Source: Pseudomonas amygdali (GTDB taxonomy: Bacteria > Pseudomonadota > Gammaproteobacteria > Pseudomonadales > Pseudomonadaceae). Taken from it: 64,000 nucleotides of DNA. Positions 28,210-36,205 of this stretch are shown here, one piece after another. Every line of letters begins with the position of its first letter. The first letter of the stretch is position 1. A program made the position numbers and the translations under genes. The notes below the pieces were generated by a model, which had not been told where the DNA came from, ran no database searches, and saw only the letters and a list, made by a program, of their open reading frames with translations. Where the stretch lies: contig NZ_LKBW01000057.1 of assembly GCF_002699855.1 (NCBI RefSeq), forward strand, positions 1 to 64,000, in the 5' to 3' direction.

Positions 28210-28944
28210 TCAGTCGCTGTACAGCGCCTGAGTGCGGCGCAGGCGCATGCGGCTGCCGTTGAGGTGCAGGTACATCGCCGAGCGCGCTGCGTCGACGTTG
28301 CCTTCGGCGATCGCGTTGTAGATTTGCCGGTGTTCGGTGTTGATTCCGGCCAGGTAGGCGTTGCGATCGCTCTGCCCTGTGTAGGCCGAGTTCATCCGCG
28401 TGCGGGGAATAAGCTTGGTGCCCAGATGTTTCATGATGTCGATCAGGTAGGCATTGCCTGACGCCTTGGCGATCTTGAGGTGAAATTGAAAATCGGCATT
28501 GATGGTGGTTCCGGATTTCTGCGGACCTTCGAGCAGCGCATCAAACGCCCGCTTGAGCTCAAGCAACGCTTCAGGGCTGCGTCGTTGCGCAGCCAGCCCT
28601 GCTGCCTCGACTTCCAGGCTCAAGCGAAACTCCAGCAGGTTCAGCACATCGGACAAGGTGGCGATGGTCGCAGGCCCTACCGAAAAACCTTCAGGCGGTG
28701 GCATATCGAGAACAAAGGTACCGACGCCATGCCGGGTTTCCACCAGCCCCGCGGCCTGCATCCGCGACAGCGCATCGCGCACCACCGTCCGGCTGACACC
28801 CTCGGCTTCCATGATGTGGATCTCGGAAGGCAGTTTCTCGCCGCGCACCAGCACACCGTCACGCATGCGCTGGGCGAAGCGGTCGACCAGGGTTTCTGCC
28901 AGGCGTCGATGGTTCTTTTGCGAGGAAAGCGCGTTGTCCGACAT
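28210..28944 (-). CDS. FadR/FCD-family GntR regulator A
   Basis: Regulator of 244 residues: N-terminal winged helix (GEKLPSEIHIMEAEGVSRTVVRDALSRMQAAGLV, typical GntR) and C-terminal FCD ligand domain with its metal-binding histidines (DFQFHLKIAKASGN and EHRQIYNAI). The FCD group usually senses organic acids or sugar acids. ATG 28944 has GAGG 6 bases upstream. It is divergent from a paralogue at 29053 and closes the dehydratase-importer-porin cluster, so it probably controls it. Confidence 0.9.
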   Translation of the reverse strand: MSDNALSSQKNHRRLAETLVDRFAQRMRDGVLVRGEKLPSEIHIMEAEGVSRTVVRDALSRMQAAGLVETRHGVGTFVLDMPPPEGFSVGPATIATLSDVLNLLEFRLSLEVEAAGLAAQRRSPEALLELKRAFDALLEGPQKSGTTINADFQFHLKIAKASGNAYLIDIMKHLGTKLIPRTRMNSAYTGQSDRNAYLAGINTEHRQIYNAIAEGNVDAARSAMYLHLNGSRMRLRRTQALYSD

Positions 28945-29052
28945 TGCAGCCTCAGTTCTGTCCGATACGCGAGTATAGGCTGCGATCCCCACACAAAACA
29001 CGCCTTGAGTACGGTTATACTCAGCCACCCGACACGGACCCGATCACCCGCC

Positions 29053-29769
29053 ATGGAACAACCTTCCACATCAAAAGGCCGTCGCTCCAGCCTGACTCAG
29101 CAACTGGTCGCCGAGTTTTCGCGCAGAATTCGCGAAGGCGAGATCCAGAGCGGTGAAAAGCTTCCTACCGAACAGGTGATCATCCGTGAAACCGGGGTCA
29201 GCCGCACTGTGGTTCGTGAAGCGATGTCGCGTCTGCAAGCCGAAGGTCTGGTCGAAACCCGGCATGGCATCGGCACCTTCGTGGTCGATGCAGCGCAGCC
29301 AGGGAATTTCCAGCAGGTTGAACCGCCAATCGGTACACCCGGCGACGCGGTATCCATCATCGAGCTGCGCCTGAGCATCGAGCCGGAATCTGCCGCGCTC
29401 GCGGCTCAACGCCGCACGCCCGAGCAACTGGATGCCATCCGTCAGGCACTCGATGAGCTGCATCGCTGTGCGCGCCTGGGGCACGACACCATGAAAGCCG
29501 ATTTCGAGTTTCACCGGCAGATATCACTGTGCACAGCCAATAGCTTCTTTACCGATGTGATGAGCCAGCTCGGCAGTAGCATCCTGCCCCGCACCCGCAG
29601 CGGCTTCGGCAATATCACGTCGTTGCACGCAGAGGACGACCCAGGCATCCAGCAACGCGAACAGGAGACCATCTTCGACGCCATTGTCCATCAGGATCGG
29701 GATGCCGCCCGAGCCGCGATGCGTCTGCATCTGATCAACAGTCTGCTGCGCCTGCGCGCAAAGGATTAG
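29053..29769 (+). CDS. FadR/FCD-family GntR regulator B
   Basis: Regulator of 238 residues, same layout as regulator A: winged helix (SGEKLPTEQVIIRETGVSRTVVREAMSRLQAEGLVETRHGIGTFV) and an FCD domain with DFEFHRQISLCTANSF. The two proteins share much of the DNA-binding sequence, e.g. SRTVVR and GLVETRHG, so they could recognise related operators. Divergent start regions are 108 bases apart; GAGTA/TACTC at about 29008-29024 is a small inverted repeat there. ATG 29053 follows a CCCGCC stretch without a strong ribosome site. Confidence 0.88.
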   Translation: MEQPSTSKGRRSSLTQQLVAEFSRRIREGEIQSGEKLPTEQVIIRETGVSRTVVREAMSRLQAEGLVETRHGIGTFVVDAAQPGNFQQVEPPIGTPGDAVSIIELRLSIEPESAALAAQRRTPEQLDAIRQALDELHRCARLGHDTMKADFEFHRQISLCTANSFFTDVMSQLGSSILPRTRSGFGNITSLHAEDDPGIQQREQETIFDAIVHQDRDAARAAMRLHLINSLLRLRAKD

Positions 29770-29802
29770 CCACTAAAACGCTTATCGTTTACCATGCCGC
29801 CC

Positions 29803-29980
29803 GTCGGTTTCCGAGAGGAACTAACAGGGAATTCGCACGCTTTGTCTGCACAAGGCCAAAACGAAACTGCCCCCGCAACTGTAGGCATCGAGCCTGCTCC
29901 ATGACTGCCACTGGATTCAGCTCCGGGAAGGCCGGAGCCTGGCGATGACATGCCAGTCAGGAGACCTGCCGACCTGCTTC
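29803..29980 (+). promoter_or_regulatory. Cobalamin (AdoCbl) riboswitch
   Basis: The conserved core is readable in order: ACAGGGAAT near 29834, the B12 box-type stretch GAAACTGCCCCCGCAACTGT, CCGGGAAGGCCGGAGC and GCCAGTCAGGAGACCTGCC. This is the class-I cobalamin element. It lies about 140 bases before the binding-protein start and should repress the importer when corrinoid is plentiful. The sequence after it (to 30117) may hold the expression platform. Confidence 0.92.
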
Positions 29981-30117
29981 AATCCACTAACCGGCGGGGT
30001 GTCCGGGAAGGACATCCGCACGCGGCGGCATTTCCCGTCGTGCCCGGTCATTTGCCGGGGATGTGTTTCCTGATGTGCATTGCGCCTTGGCACCTGCTCC
30101 AACGGAGACCGCATTTC

Positions 30118-31131
30118 ATGTCGCTGCCCCGCCTTGCCGTATTTGCCGCCAGCCTGACGCTGTCCACCCTGACCCTCGCCGCGCCTACTCAGTATCCGCT
30201 GACCCTCGAAAACTGTGGTTCGACCCTGACGTTCGCGCATGCGCCGACCAAGGCAGTGACCATTGGCCAGGCCGGCACTGAAATGCTCTACGAACTAGGC
30301 CTGGGCGACCGGCTGGTGGGCACTTCGCTATGGTTCAACAACGTTTTGCCACGCTTCAAGGCGCAGAACGACAAGGTAGAACGTCTGGCCGACAACGACC
30401 CAAGCTTTGAAGCGGTGATTGGCAAACGTCCGGAACTGGTGGCGGTGCAGCTGGAGTGGATGGTCGGCAAACAGGGCGTGGTCGGCACACGCGAGCAGTT
30501 CCATGACCTGAAAATACCCACTTACATTCTGCCGTCCGATTGCGAAGGCAAAGACAATCTGGTCGGTGCCGACGGCACACGCCTGGAGCCGTTCCGCATC
30601 GAGACCATCTACAAGAGCATCGAGCAACTGGCGCAGATTTTCGATGTACAGGACCGCGGTGACACGCTGGTCGCCGACCTCAAAGCCCGCCTGAGCGCCG
30701 CGATTGCCAACGTCAAACAGAACAAGGCGAACGACGTCTCGGCGCTGTTCTGGTTTTCCAGTTCCGACCTCGCCAGCGACCCGTTCGTGGCAGGCCGCAA
30801 AGGCATCCCGGACTTCATGCTCAACAGCCTGGGCATGCGTAATATCGTCAAGTCCGACGAGGAATGGCCGACAGTGGGCTGGGAGACCATTGCCAAGGCC
30901 AATCCAAGCATTCTGGTGATTGCACGCATGGATCGCCGCCGCTTCCCGGCCGACGACTACCTGAAAAAGATCGAATTCCTCAAGAGCGACCCGGTGACGC
31001 GCAACATGGACGCAGTCAAGCATGACCGGATCGTGATCATCGACGCCGAAGGCATGCAGGCTGGCCTGCGCCTGTTTACCGGGTTCGAGGAACTGGCTGA
31101 CGCCGCCAACCGTTTCAACGCTGCACAATGA
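30118..31131 (+). CDS. Corrinoid/iron-complex ABC importer, binding protein (BtuF-like)
   Basis: Periplasmic protein of 337 residues, Peripla_BP_2 fold: signal peptide (AVFAASLTLSTLTLAA), then TIGQAGTEMLYELGLGDRLVGTS and a C-terminal lobe with LGMRNIVKSDEEWPTVGWETI. It belongs to the iron-siderophore/cobalamin binding-protein group. The cobalamin riboswitch upstream argues for a corrinoid, or cobalt-related, ligand. ATG 30118 has GGAGA 9 bases upstream. It overlaps the permease gene by 4 bases (ATGA). No btuB receptor is in this window. Confidence 0.85.
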   Translation: MSLPRLAVFAASLTLSTLTLAAPTQYPLTLENCGSTLTFAHAPTKAVTIGQAGTEMLYELGLGDRLVGTSLWFNNVLPRFKAQNDKVERLADNDPSFEAVIGKRPELVAVQLEWMVGKQGVVGTREQFHDLKIPTYILPSDCEGKDNLVGADGTRLEPFRIETIYKSIEQLAQIFDVQDRGDTLVADLKARLSAAIANVKQNKANDVSALFWFSSSDLASDPFVAGRKGIPDFMLNSLGMRNIVKSDEEWPTVGWETIAKANPSILVIARMDRRRFPADDYLKKIEFLKSDPVTRNMDAVKHDRIVIIDAEGMQAGLRLFTGFEELADAANRFNAAQ

Positions 31132-32150
31132 GATTACAGGCAGCACTGGGCCATGTGCTCTGGGTCTCGGCAGTTCTGGTGCTGGCAATCATGGTCGGTG
31201 CAGCGATTGGCGAAACCTCGATCAGCCTGAAGGTGGTTTTTCAGGTGCTGGCCAACAAACTCTGGGCTGCCGGTTATGTGCTCGACCCTATCGACGAAGG
31301 CATCGTCTGGAACTACCGGCTGACCCGCGCCATTGTCGCGGCAGCCTGCGGGGCCGGGCTGGCGATCTGTGGCGTGGTGTTGCAATCCTTGTTGCGCAAC
31401 CCGCTGGCAGACCCCTATTTGCTGGGAATTTCCGCCGGGGCCTCGACCGGCGCGGTGCTGGTCGCCATTCTGGGCTTTGGTGCGGGTGCCATTTCGATGT
31501 CGGCAGGCGCTTTTGCCGGGGCCGTGGCGGCGTTTTCGCTGGTCGCCCTGCTGGCGCACTCGTCGCGAGGCACCACAGCAGCCGGGCAGATCATTCTGGC
31601 CGGAATCGCCGGTTCACAGCTGTTCAATGCCCTGACGTCGTTTCTGATCACCAAATCCGCCAGCTCCGAACAGGCACGCGGCATCATGTTCTGGCTGCTG
31701 GGCAACCTCAGCGGCGTACGCTGGCACTCGGTCTGGCTGGCAGTGCCGACGGTGCTGGTCGGTCTGCTGGTGTGCCTCTGGCACCGGCGAGCGCTGGACG
31801 CGTTCACTTTCGGCAGCGACTCGGCGGCGTCACTGGGGATTGCCGTGCGGCGCGTGCAGATCATCCTGATCGCGACCGCAGCCCTGGTCACCGCAGTGAT
31901 GGTATCGATCGTCGGCTCCATCGGTTTTGTCGGGCTGGTGATCCCGCACGCGGTGCGTATGCTGATCGGTGTGCGCCACGCACGGCTGGTGCCGTTGAGT
32001 GCATTGAGCGGCGCGCTGTTTCTGATCGCTGCCGACATCCTCTCGCGCACGCTGATCAAGGGCCAGGCGCTGCCGATTGGCGTCATTACCGCACTGATCG
32101 GCGCACCGGTCTTCGCTTTGATTCTTATCCGGGGAAATAGCACGCGATGA
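31128..32150 (+). CDS. Corrinoid/iron-complex ABC importer, permease (BtuC-like)
   Basis: FecCD-family permease of 340 residues with about ten helices. Typical stretches: YRLTRAIVAAACGAGLAICG, NPLADPYLLGISAGAS and GSIGFVGLVIPHAVRM. The ATG overlaps the upstream stop, and its own stop overlaps the ATPase start (ATGA), so the three genes are tightly coupled. Riboswitch context suggests corrinoid import. Confidence 0.88.
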   Translation: MRLQAALGHVLWVSAVLVLAIMVGAAIGETSISLKVVFQVLANKLWAAGYVLDPIDEGIVWNYRLTRAIVAAACGAGLAICGVVLQSLLRNPLADPYLLGISAGASTGAVLVAILGFGAGAISMSAGAFAGAVAAFSLVALLAHSSRGTTAAGQIILAGIAGSQLFNALTSFLITKSASSEQARGIMFWLLGNLSGVRWHSVWLAVPTVLVGLLVCLWHRRALDAFTFGSDSAASLGIAVRRVQIILIATAALVTAVMVSIVGSIGFVGLVIPHAVRMLIGVRHARLVPLSALSGALFLIAADILSRTLIKGQALPIGVITALIGAPVFALILIRGNSTR

Positions 32151-32938
32151 ACGCCTTTCCTCATCTGGTCAACGCACCGGTGCTGGGCTGCTCCGGGCTG
32201 GGTTATTCGGTTCGTGGCACTGCGTTGCTGCGCGACGTCGACTTGAGCATCGCAGCCGGCGAGACACTGGCCGTGGTCGGCCCTAACGGTTCGGGAAAAT
32301 CCACCCTGCTGAAACTATTGGCCGGTATTCAGAAACCGGTCTGCGGCACGGTCAGACTGGGCGGGCAACCACTTGAGGCAATGAGCCGCAGAGACGTGGC
32401 GCGCTTGCTGGCGGTGGTCGAACAACAAGCGGAAACCAGCGATGCCGTGACGGTTCTGGATGCCGTCGAGCTAGGCCGCACGCCCTGGCTGTCGGCACTC
32501 GAGCCGTGGAGTGCGAACGATGACGCAATCGTTCGCCAGGCGTTGCAGAATGTGGACATGCTGCATATGCAGAAACGTGCCTGGCACACCTTGTCCGGTG
32601 GCGAGCGGCAGCGCGTGCACATCGCCAGGGCGCTGGCGCAACGACCCAGGATCCTTCTGCTGGACGAACCGACCAATCACCTGGATATCCAGCACCAACT
32701 GACCATTCTCGGTCTGGTCAGGGCTTTGCCGGTAACCACTGTGATAGCCCTGCACGATCTGAATCAGGCGCTGGATTGCGACCGCGTGGCGGTCATGGAG
32801 AAAGGCCGGCTGGTCGCACTGGGGGCGCCGGTCGAGGTGCTGACCCCGGAACGCCTGCTGAGCACCTTCGGCGTCGTGGCGCACTGGCTGACCGACCCTT
32901 TCGACGGTGCGAAAATCCTGCGTTTGCGCTCACACTGA
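32147..32938 (+). CDS. Corrinoid/iron-complex ABC importer, ATPase (BtuD/FepC-like)
   Basis: ABC ATPase of 263 residues: Walker A GPNGSGKST at 45-53, signature LSGGERQR, Walker B LLLDEPTNHLD and H-loop ALHDLNQ. It is the third gene of the riboswitch-controlled operon and overlaps the permease gene. The HLDIQHQL stretch is typical of the FepC/BtuD group. Confidence 0.88.
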   Translation: MNAFPHLVNAPVLGCSGLGYSVRGTALLRDVDLSIAAGETLAVVGPNGSGKSTLLKLLAGIQKPVCGTVRLGGQPLEAMSRRDVARLLAVVEQQAETSDAVTVLDAVELGRTPWLSALEPWSANDDAIVRQALQNVDMLHMQKRAWHTLSGGERQRVHIARALAQRPRILLLDEPTNHLDIQHQLTILGLVRALPVTTVIALHDLNQALDCDRVAVMEKGRLVALGAPVEVLTPERLLSTFGVVAHWLTDPFDGAKILRLRSH

Positions 32939-33044
32939 AGACTCGCCGATGGTCAGCCGGTCGCCTGACGCATGCTTCAACAGGTGCGCCGCGCGGCCTG
33001 TAGCACTACAATGCGCGCTTTGCCCGCCGCAGGATCCCGTTGCC

Positions 33045-35051
33045 ATGTCGTTACCCAAGCACCACCTGGAATTGCTCAGCCCTGCGCGGGATGTAACCAT
33101 CGCCCGTGAAGCCATCCTGCATGGTGCCGATGCGGTGTACATCGGCGGGCCGAGCTTTGGTGCGCGACACAACGCCTGCAACGAGGTCAGCGACATTGCC
33201 GAGCTGGTCAAATTCGCTCATCGCTATCACGCGCGGATCTTCACCACGATCAACACCATCCTGCATGACGACGAACTGGAACCAGCCCGCAAGCTGATTC
33301 ACCAGCTCTACGACGCAGGCGTGGACGCATTGATCGTGCAGGACCTCGGGGTGATGGAGCTGGACATTCCGCCCATCGAGCTGCATGCCAGCACCCAGAC
33401 CGACATCCGCACCCTGGGCCGGGCGAAGTTTCTCGATCAGGCCGGTTTCTCGCAGTTGGTGCTGGCCCGGGAACTGAATCTGCAGGAAATCCGCGCAATC
33501 GCCGATGAAACCGATGCGGCCATCGAATTCTTCATCCACGGCGCCCTGTGCGTGGCGTTCTCCGGGCAGTGCAATATTTCCCACGCGCAAAACGGTCGCA
33601 GCGCCAACCGTGGCGACTGCTCGCAGGCCTGCCGCCTGCCGTACACCCTCAAGGATGATCAGGGTCGCGTTGTGGCCTTCGAAAAGCACCTGTTGTCGAT
33701 GAAAGACAACAATCAGAGCGCCAACCTGCGTGCTTTGGTGGACGCCGGCGTGCGCTCGTTCAAGATCGAAGGGCGCTACAAGGATGCGGGCTACGTGAAA
33801 AACATCACGGCCTATTATCGCCAGCGTCTGGACGAGATTCTCGAAGACCGCACGGACCTCGCACCCGCTTCCAGCGGCCGTACCGCGCACTTTTTCGTGC
33901 CGGACCCGGAAAAGACCTTTCATCGCGGCAGCACCGATTATTTCGTCAGCGACCGCAAGATCGACATCGGTGCTTTCGATACGCCGACGTTTACCGGTCT
34001 GGCAGTCGGCACCGTCGAAAAACTCGGCAAGCGTGACCTGATCGCTGTGACCCATGAGCCGCTGTCCAACGGTGACGGTCTTAACGTGCAGATCAAGCGT
34101 GAAGTGGTGGGCTTCCGTGCCAATATCGCCGAGCTCAAAGGCGAGTTCGAAGAAGACGGCCAGAAGCGCTGGCGCTACCGTGTAGAACCCAACGAGATGC
34201 CTGCGGCCCTTTCCCGTGTGCGCCCCAACCATCCGTTGAATCGCAACCTGGACCACAACTGGCAGCAGGCGCTGCTCAAGACCTCGGCCGAGCGCCGCAT
34301 CGGCATTCAGTGGCAGGTTACCCTTCGTGAAGACCACCTGCGCCTGGAAGCCATCAGTGAAGAAGGTGTGAGCGTCGCGGTAAACCTTGACGGCCCGTTC
34401 GGCGCAGCCAACAAGCCCGAGCAGGCGCTGGATCAACTGCGTGACCTGCTCACTCAGCTGGGCACCACGATCTACCATGCTCAGAATGTCAGGCTCGACG
34501 CGCCACAGGCGTTCTTCGTGCCCAACTCGCAGCTCAAGACCCTGCGTCGCGATGCCATCGAGGCGCTGACCGAAGCGCGCATCGAGGCGCATCCACGCGG
34601 TGGCCGCAAGGCGGAGACGACCCCGCCACCGGTGTACCCGGAGTCGCATCTGTCTTTTCTGGCCAACGTCTACAACCAGAAGGCTCGCGACTTCTATCAT
34701 CGCCACGGCGTACAGCTGATCGACGCGGCCTACGAGGCCCACGAAGAGACCGGCGAAGTGCCCGTGATGATCACCAAGCATTGCCTGCGCTTCTCGTTCA
34801 ACCTGTGCCCGAAACAGGCCAAAGGTGTGACGGGCGTGCGCACCAAGGTCGCGCCGATGCAACTGGTGCACGGTGATGAAGTGTTGACCCTCAAGTTCGA
34901 TTGCAAGCCTTGCGAAATGCACGTGATCGGCAAGATGAAAGGTCACATTCTCGACTTGCCGCTCCCCGGCAGCGCGGCGGCCAAATCGGTGGTCGGCCAT
35001 ATCACACCGGAAGACCTGCTCAAGACTGCGCGTCAGCGTTCTCCGCACTGA
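33045..35051 (+). CDS. rlhA: U32-family 23S rRNA hydroxylation protein (RlhA-type)
   Basis: Protein of 668 residues. The U32 core is LELLSPARDVTIAREAILHGADAVYIGG at the N-terminus; the family cysteines lie in FIHGALCVAFSGQCNISH and DCSQACRLPY, with two more near the C-terminus (CLRFSFNLCPK, FDCKPCEMH). The length and extra C-terminal domain fit RlhA (YdcP), which makes 5-hydroxycytidine in 23S rRNA, rather than the shorter TrhP/YegQ. Annotated as a peptidase in older records, but the family acts in RNA hydroxylation with prephenate. ATG 33045 has AGGA 10 bases upstream. Stand-alone gene. Confidence 0.82.
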   Translation: MSLPKHHLELLSPARDVTIAREAILHGADAVYIGGPSFGARHNACNEVSDIAELVKFAHRYHARIFTTINTILHDDELEPARKLIHQLYDAGVDALIVQDLGVMELDIPPIELHASTQTDIRTLGRAKFLDQAGFSQLVLARELNLQEIRAIADETDAAIEFFIHGALCVAFSGQCNISHAQNGRSANRGDCSQACRLPYTLKDDQGRVVAFEKHLLSMKDNNQSANLRALVDAGVRSFKIEGRYKDAGYVKNITAYYRQRLDEILEDRTDLAPASSGRTAHFFVPDPEKTFHRGSTDYFVSDRKIDIGAFDTPTFTGLAVGTVEKLGKRDLIAVTHEPLSNGDGLNVQIKREVVGFRANIAELKGEFEEDGQKRWRYRVEPNEMPAALSRVRPNHPLNRNLDHNWQQALLKTSAERRIGIQWQVTLREDHLRLEAISEEGVSVAVNLDGPFGAANKPEQALDQLRDLLTQLGTTIYHAQNVRLDAPQAFFVPNSQLKTLRRDAIEALTEARIEAHPRGGRKAETTPPPVYPESHLSFLANVYNQKARDFYHRHGVQLIDAAYEAHEETGEVPVMITKHCLRFSFNLCPKQAKGVTGVRTKVAPMQLVHGDEVLTLKFDCKPCEMHVIGKMKGHILDLPLPGSAAAKSVVGHITPEDLLKTARQRSPH

Positions 35052-35058
35052 TCGGTAC

Positions 35059-35089
35059 AAAGGGGGTTGGCGCCCTGCCAGCCCCCTTT
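35059..35089. terminator. Hairpin after the RlhA gene
   Basis: Stem AAAGGGGGTTGGC / GCCAGCCCCCTTT (one mismatch or wobble) with a short loop, 8 bases after the stop. The run after it is not U-rich to the right, but AAAG on the other side may serve the leftward GNAT gene. Confidence 0.5.
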
Positions 35090-35109
35090 CGTCTTCTGAC
35101 AAAGCTCTC

Positions 35110-35604
35110 TTAAAGAACGCGCTCCATATGGGTCGTGTTCCACACCGGATCACTCTCCACATCGGTCACGGCAAAGCCCTGTTTCTCCCAGAAACGGATC
35201 GCACCGGGCAGAAACGGATGGGTATGCAGGTACAAAACCTCTATGCCACCTGCCTCGGCATGCGCCCAGAGCGCCTGACATAAACGGCTGGCCAGCCCGT
35301 CGCCGCGAAACTCCGGCGCGACGAACAGGCGCACGATCTCAACGGTTCTGCGCCCGCGATAATCGAGCTGCGGGAAACGATGATCAAACGGCAGGTAGCC
35401 CACAGCCGCGATGATCTGCCCTTCACTGCGGGCGATCAGAAACTTGCCGTCCTCCCCGTCCAGATACACCTGCTCGAAACCGGCCAGATCGGGCGGAACG
35501 GTGACAGTGTCGAGCAAGGGAAAGATTCCGGCACGCGCACGCATGACGAAATCGACGGTGTGCGGGATCTCGGAGGGGTGTACCTCAGTAATAGTGATGT
35601 TCAT
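35110..35604 (-). CDS. GNAT-family N-acetyltransferase
   Basis: Protein of 164 residues with the acetyl-CoA-binding motif A, RLFVAPEFRGDGLASRLCQAL, preceded by IIAAVGYLPF and followed by LYLHTHPFLPGAIRFWEKQGF. The last part is typical of the fold's strand-5/helix-4 region. Start taken at ATG 35604; upstream is a repeat element, so the longer frame to 35742 is unlikely. The acceptor is not predictable. Confidence 0.85.
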   Translation of the reverse strand: MNITITEVHPSEIPHTVDFVMRARAGIFPLLDTVTVPPDLAGFEQVYLDGEDGKFLIARSEGQIIAAVGYLPFDHRFPQLDYRGRRTVEIVRLFVAPEFRGDGLASRLCQALWAHAEAGGIEVLYLHTHPFLPGAIRFWEKQGFAVTDVESDPVWNTTHMERVL

Positions 35605-35689
35605 GAGCACGGACTTATTGGGGGAATTGCAGGGTGATACAAATGTTACGCCAGAGATGGGCCTTTGGACGCACGGCTTGACTATAGAG

Positions 35690-35775
35690 CAGGCGGCGCG
35701 GCGCAGAATTGTGACGCGGAGCGTCACGACAGGCATTCCCACGCGGAGCGTGAGGAACGATATGTGCCTGGAGCG
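35690..35775. repeat. Dispersed 'gctccgcgt' repeat, copy 3
   Basis: GGCGCGGCGCAGAATTGTGA, then CGCGGAGCGTCACG, GGCATTCCCACG and GGAGCGTGAGGAACGAT closely match the 3' half of the tandem units at 27.9-28.2 kb, including the GTGACGC/GCGTCAC hairpin. Confidence 0.65.
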
Positions 35776-35962
35776 ACTGGGGCGCCCGGAGGTAAAAACG
35801 CCGATTATCGTGAGCGGGCAATGCGGCGCACAGCTTTACAGCGCAAACCCTTCGATGCGCACCAATGCAAGGCAGGAAAAATCATGCGCCGGACGCCGTT
35901 GTAAACGCTGCGCAGCCTTGCGGGCATTGCCAATTCGGGCCTGGAGCACTGCCGACGCAAGC

Positions 35963-35979
35963 TGGCACAGCCCCTGCAT
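35963..35979 (+). promoter_or_regulatory. Sigma-54 promoter for nirBD
   Basis: TGGCACAGCCCCTGCAT: the GG (35964-35965) and GC (35976-35977) are exactly 12 bases apart as required for -24/-12 recognition. Transcription should start near 35989. Nitrogen control through NtrC is expected; the GCGCACCAATGCA stretch near 35856 is only a weak NtrC half-site. Confidence 0.7.
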
Positions 35980-36130
35980 AATCTTGAACAACCCCACCAT
36001 GAATGTGGTCGGGCCGCCCCGGTTGATCGACGTTGATCGCCAGTCTCGAAGAGACCAGAGGGCCACATGGGTGCATCCGGCAACGTGGCTTGATGGCATC
36101 CCCGAACACCCAATAAGAGAACAGGCAAAG

Positions 36131-36168
36131 GCGCCTGGAACCGAAAGGTTCCGGGCGCTTTTTTTTTG
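36131..36168 (+). terminator. Attenuator hairpin in the nirB leader
   Basis: Stem GCGCCtGGAACC / GGTTCCgGGCGC around GAAA, followed by nine T, 38 bases before nirB. A strong terminator inside the leader points to antitermination; NasT/ANTAR control by nitrate is the known arrangement for such operons, but I could not confirm the ANTAR two-hairpin motif. Confidence 0.75.
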
Positions 36169-36205
36169 CTTCAAAAAACCTGATTGGCCTCGGCCGGGAC
36201 TTGCT

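Larger units (their letters stand above)
35605..36205. other. Intergenic region: repeat, then nitrite reductase control region
   Basis: No gene is seen in 600 bases. Left part: dispersed repeat (35690-35775). Right part: a sigma-54 promoter, a leader of about 215 bases and an attenuator-like hairpin, listed separately. Confidence 0.6.

Noticed and set aside
27886..28461. Plus-strand frame of 191 codons across the tandem repeat
   Set aside because: It is generated by the repeat sequence and runs into the antisense of the GntR gene; no ribosome site.
33051..35162. Long minus-strand frame of about 700 codons opposite the RlhA gene
   Set aside because: It is the antisense shadow of a well-conserved gene; composition is His/Gln/Val-rich and no domain is seen.
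36131..36168. Ordinary terminator of an upstream gene
   Set aside because: No plus-strand gene precedes it within 1 kb, and it lies between a sigma-54 promoter and nirB, so an attenuator is the better reading.
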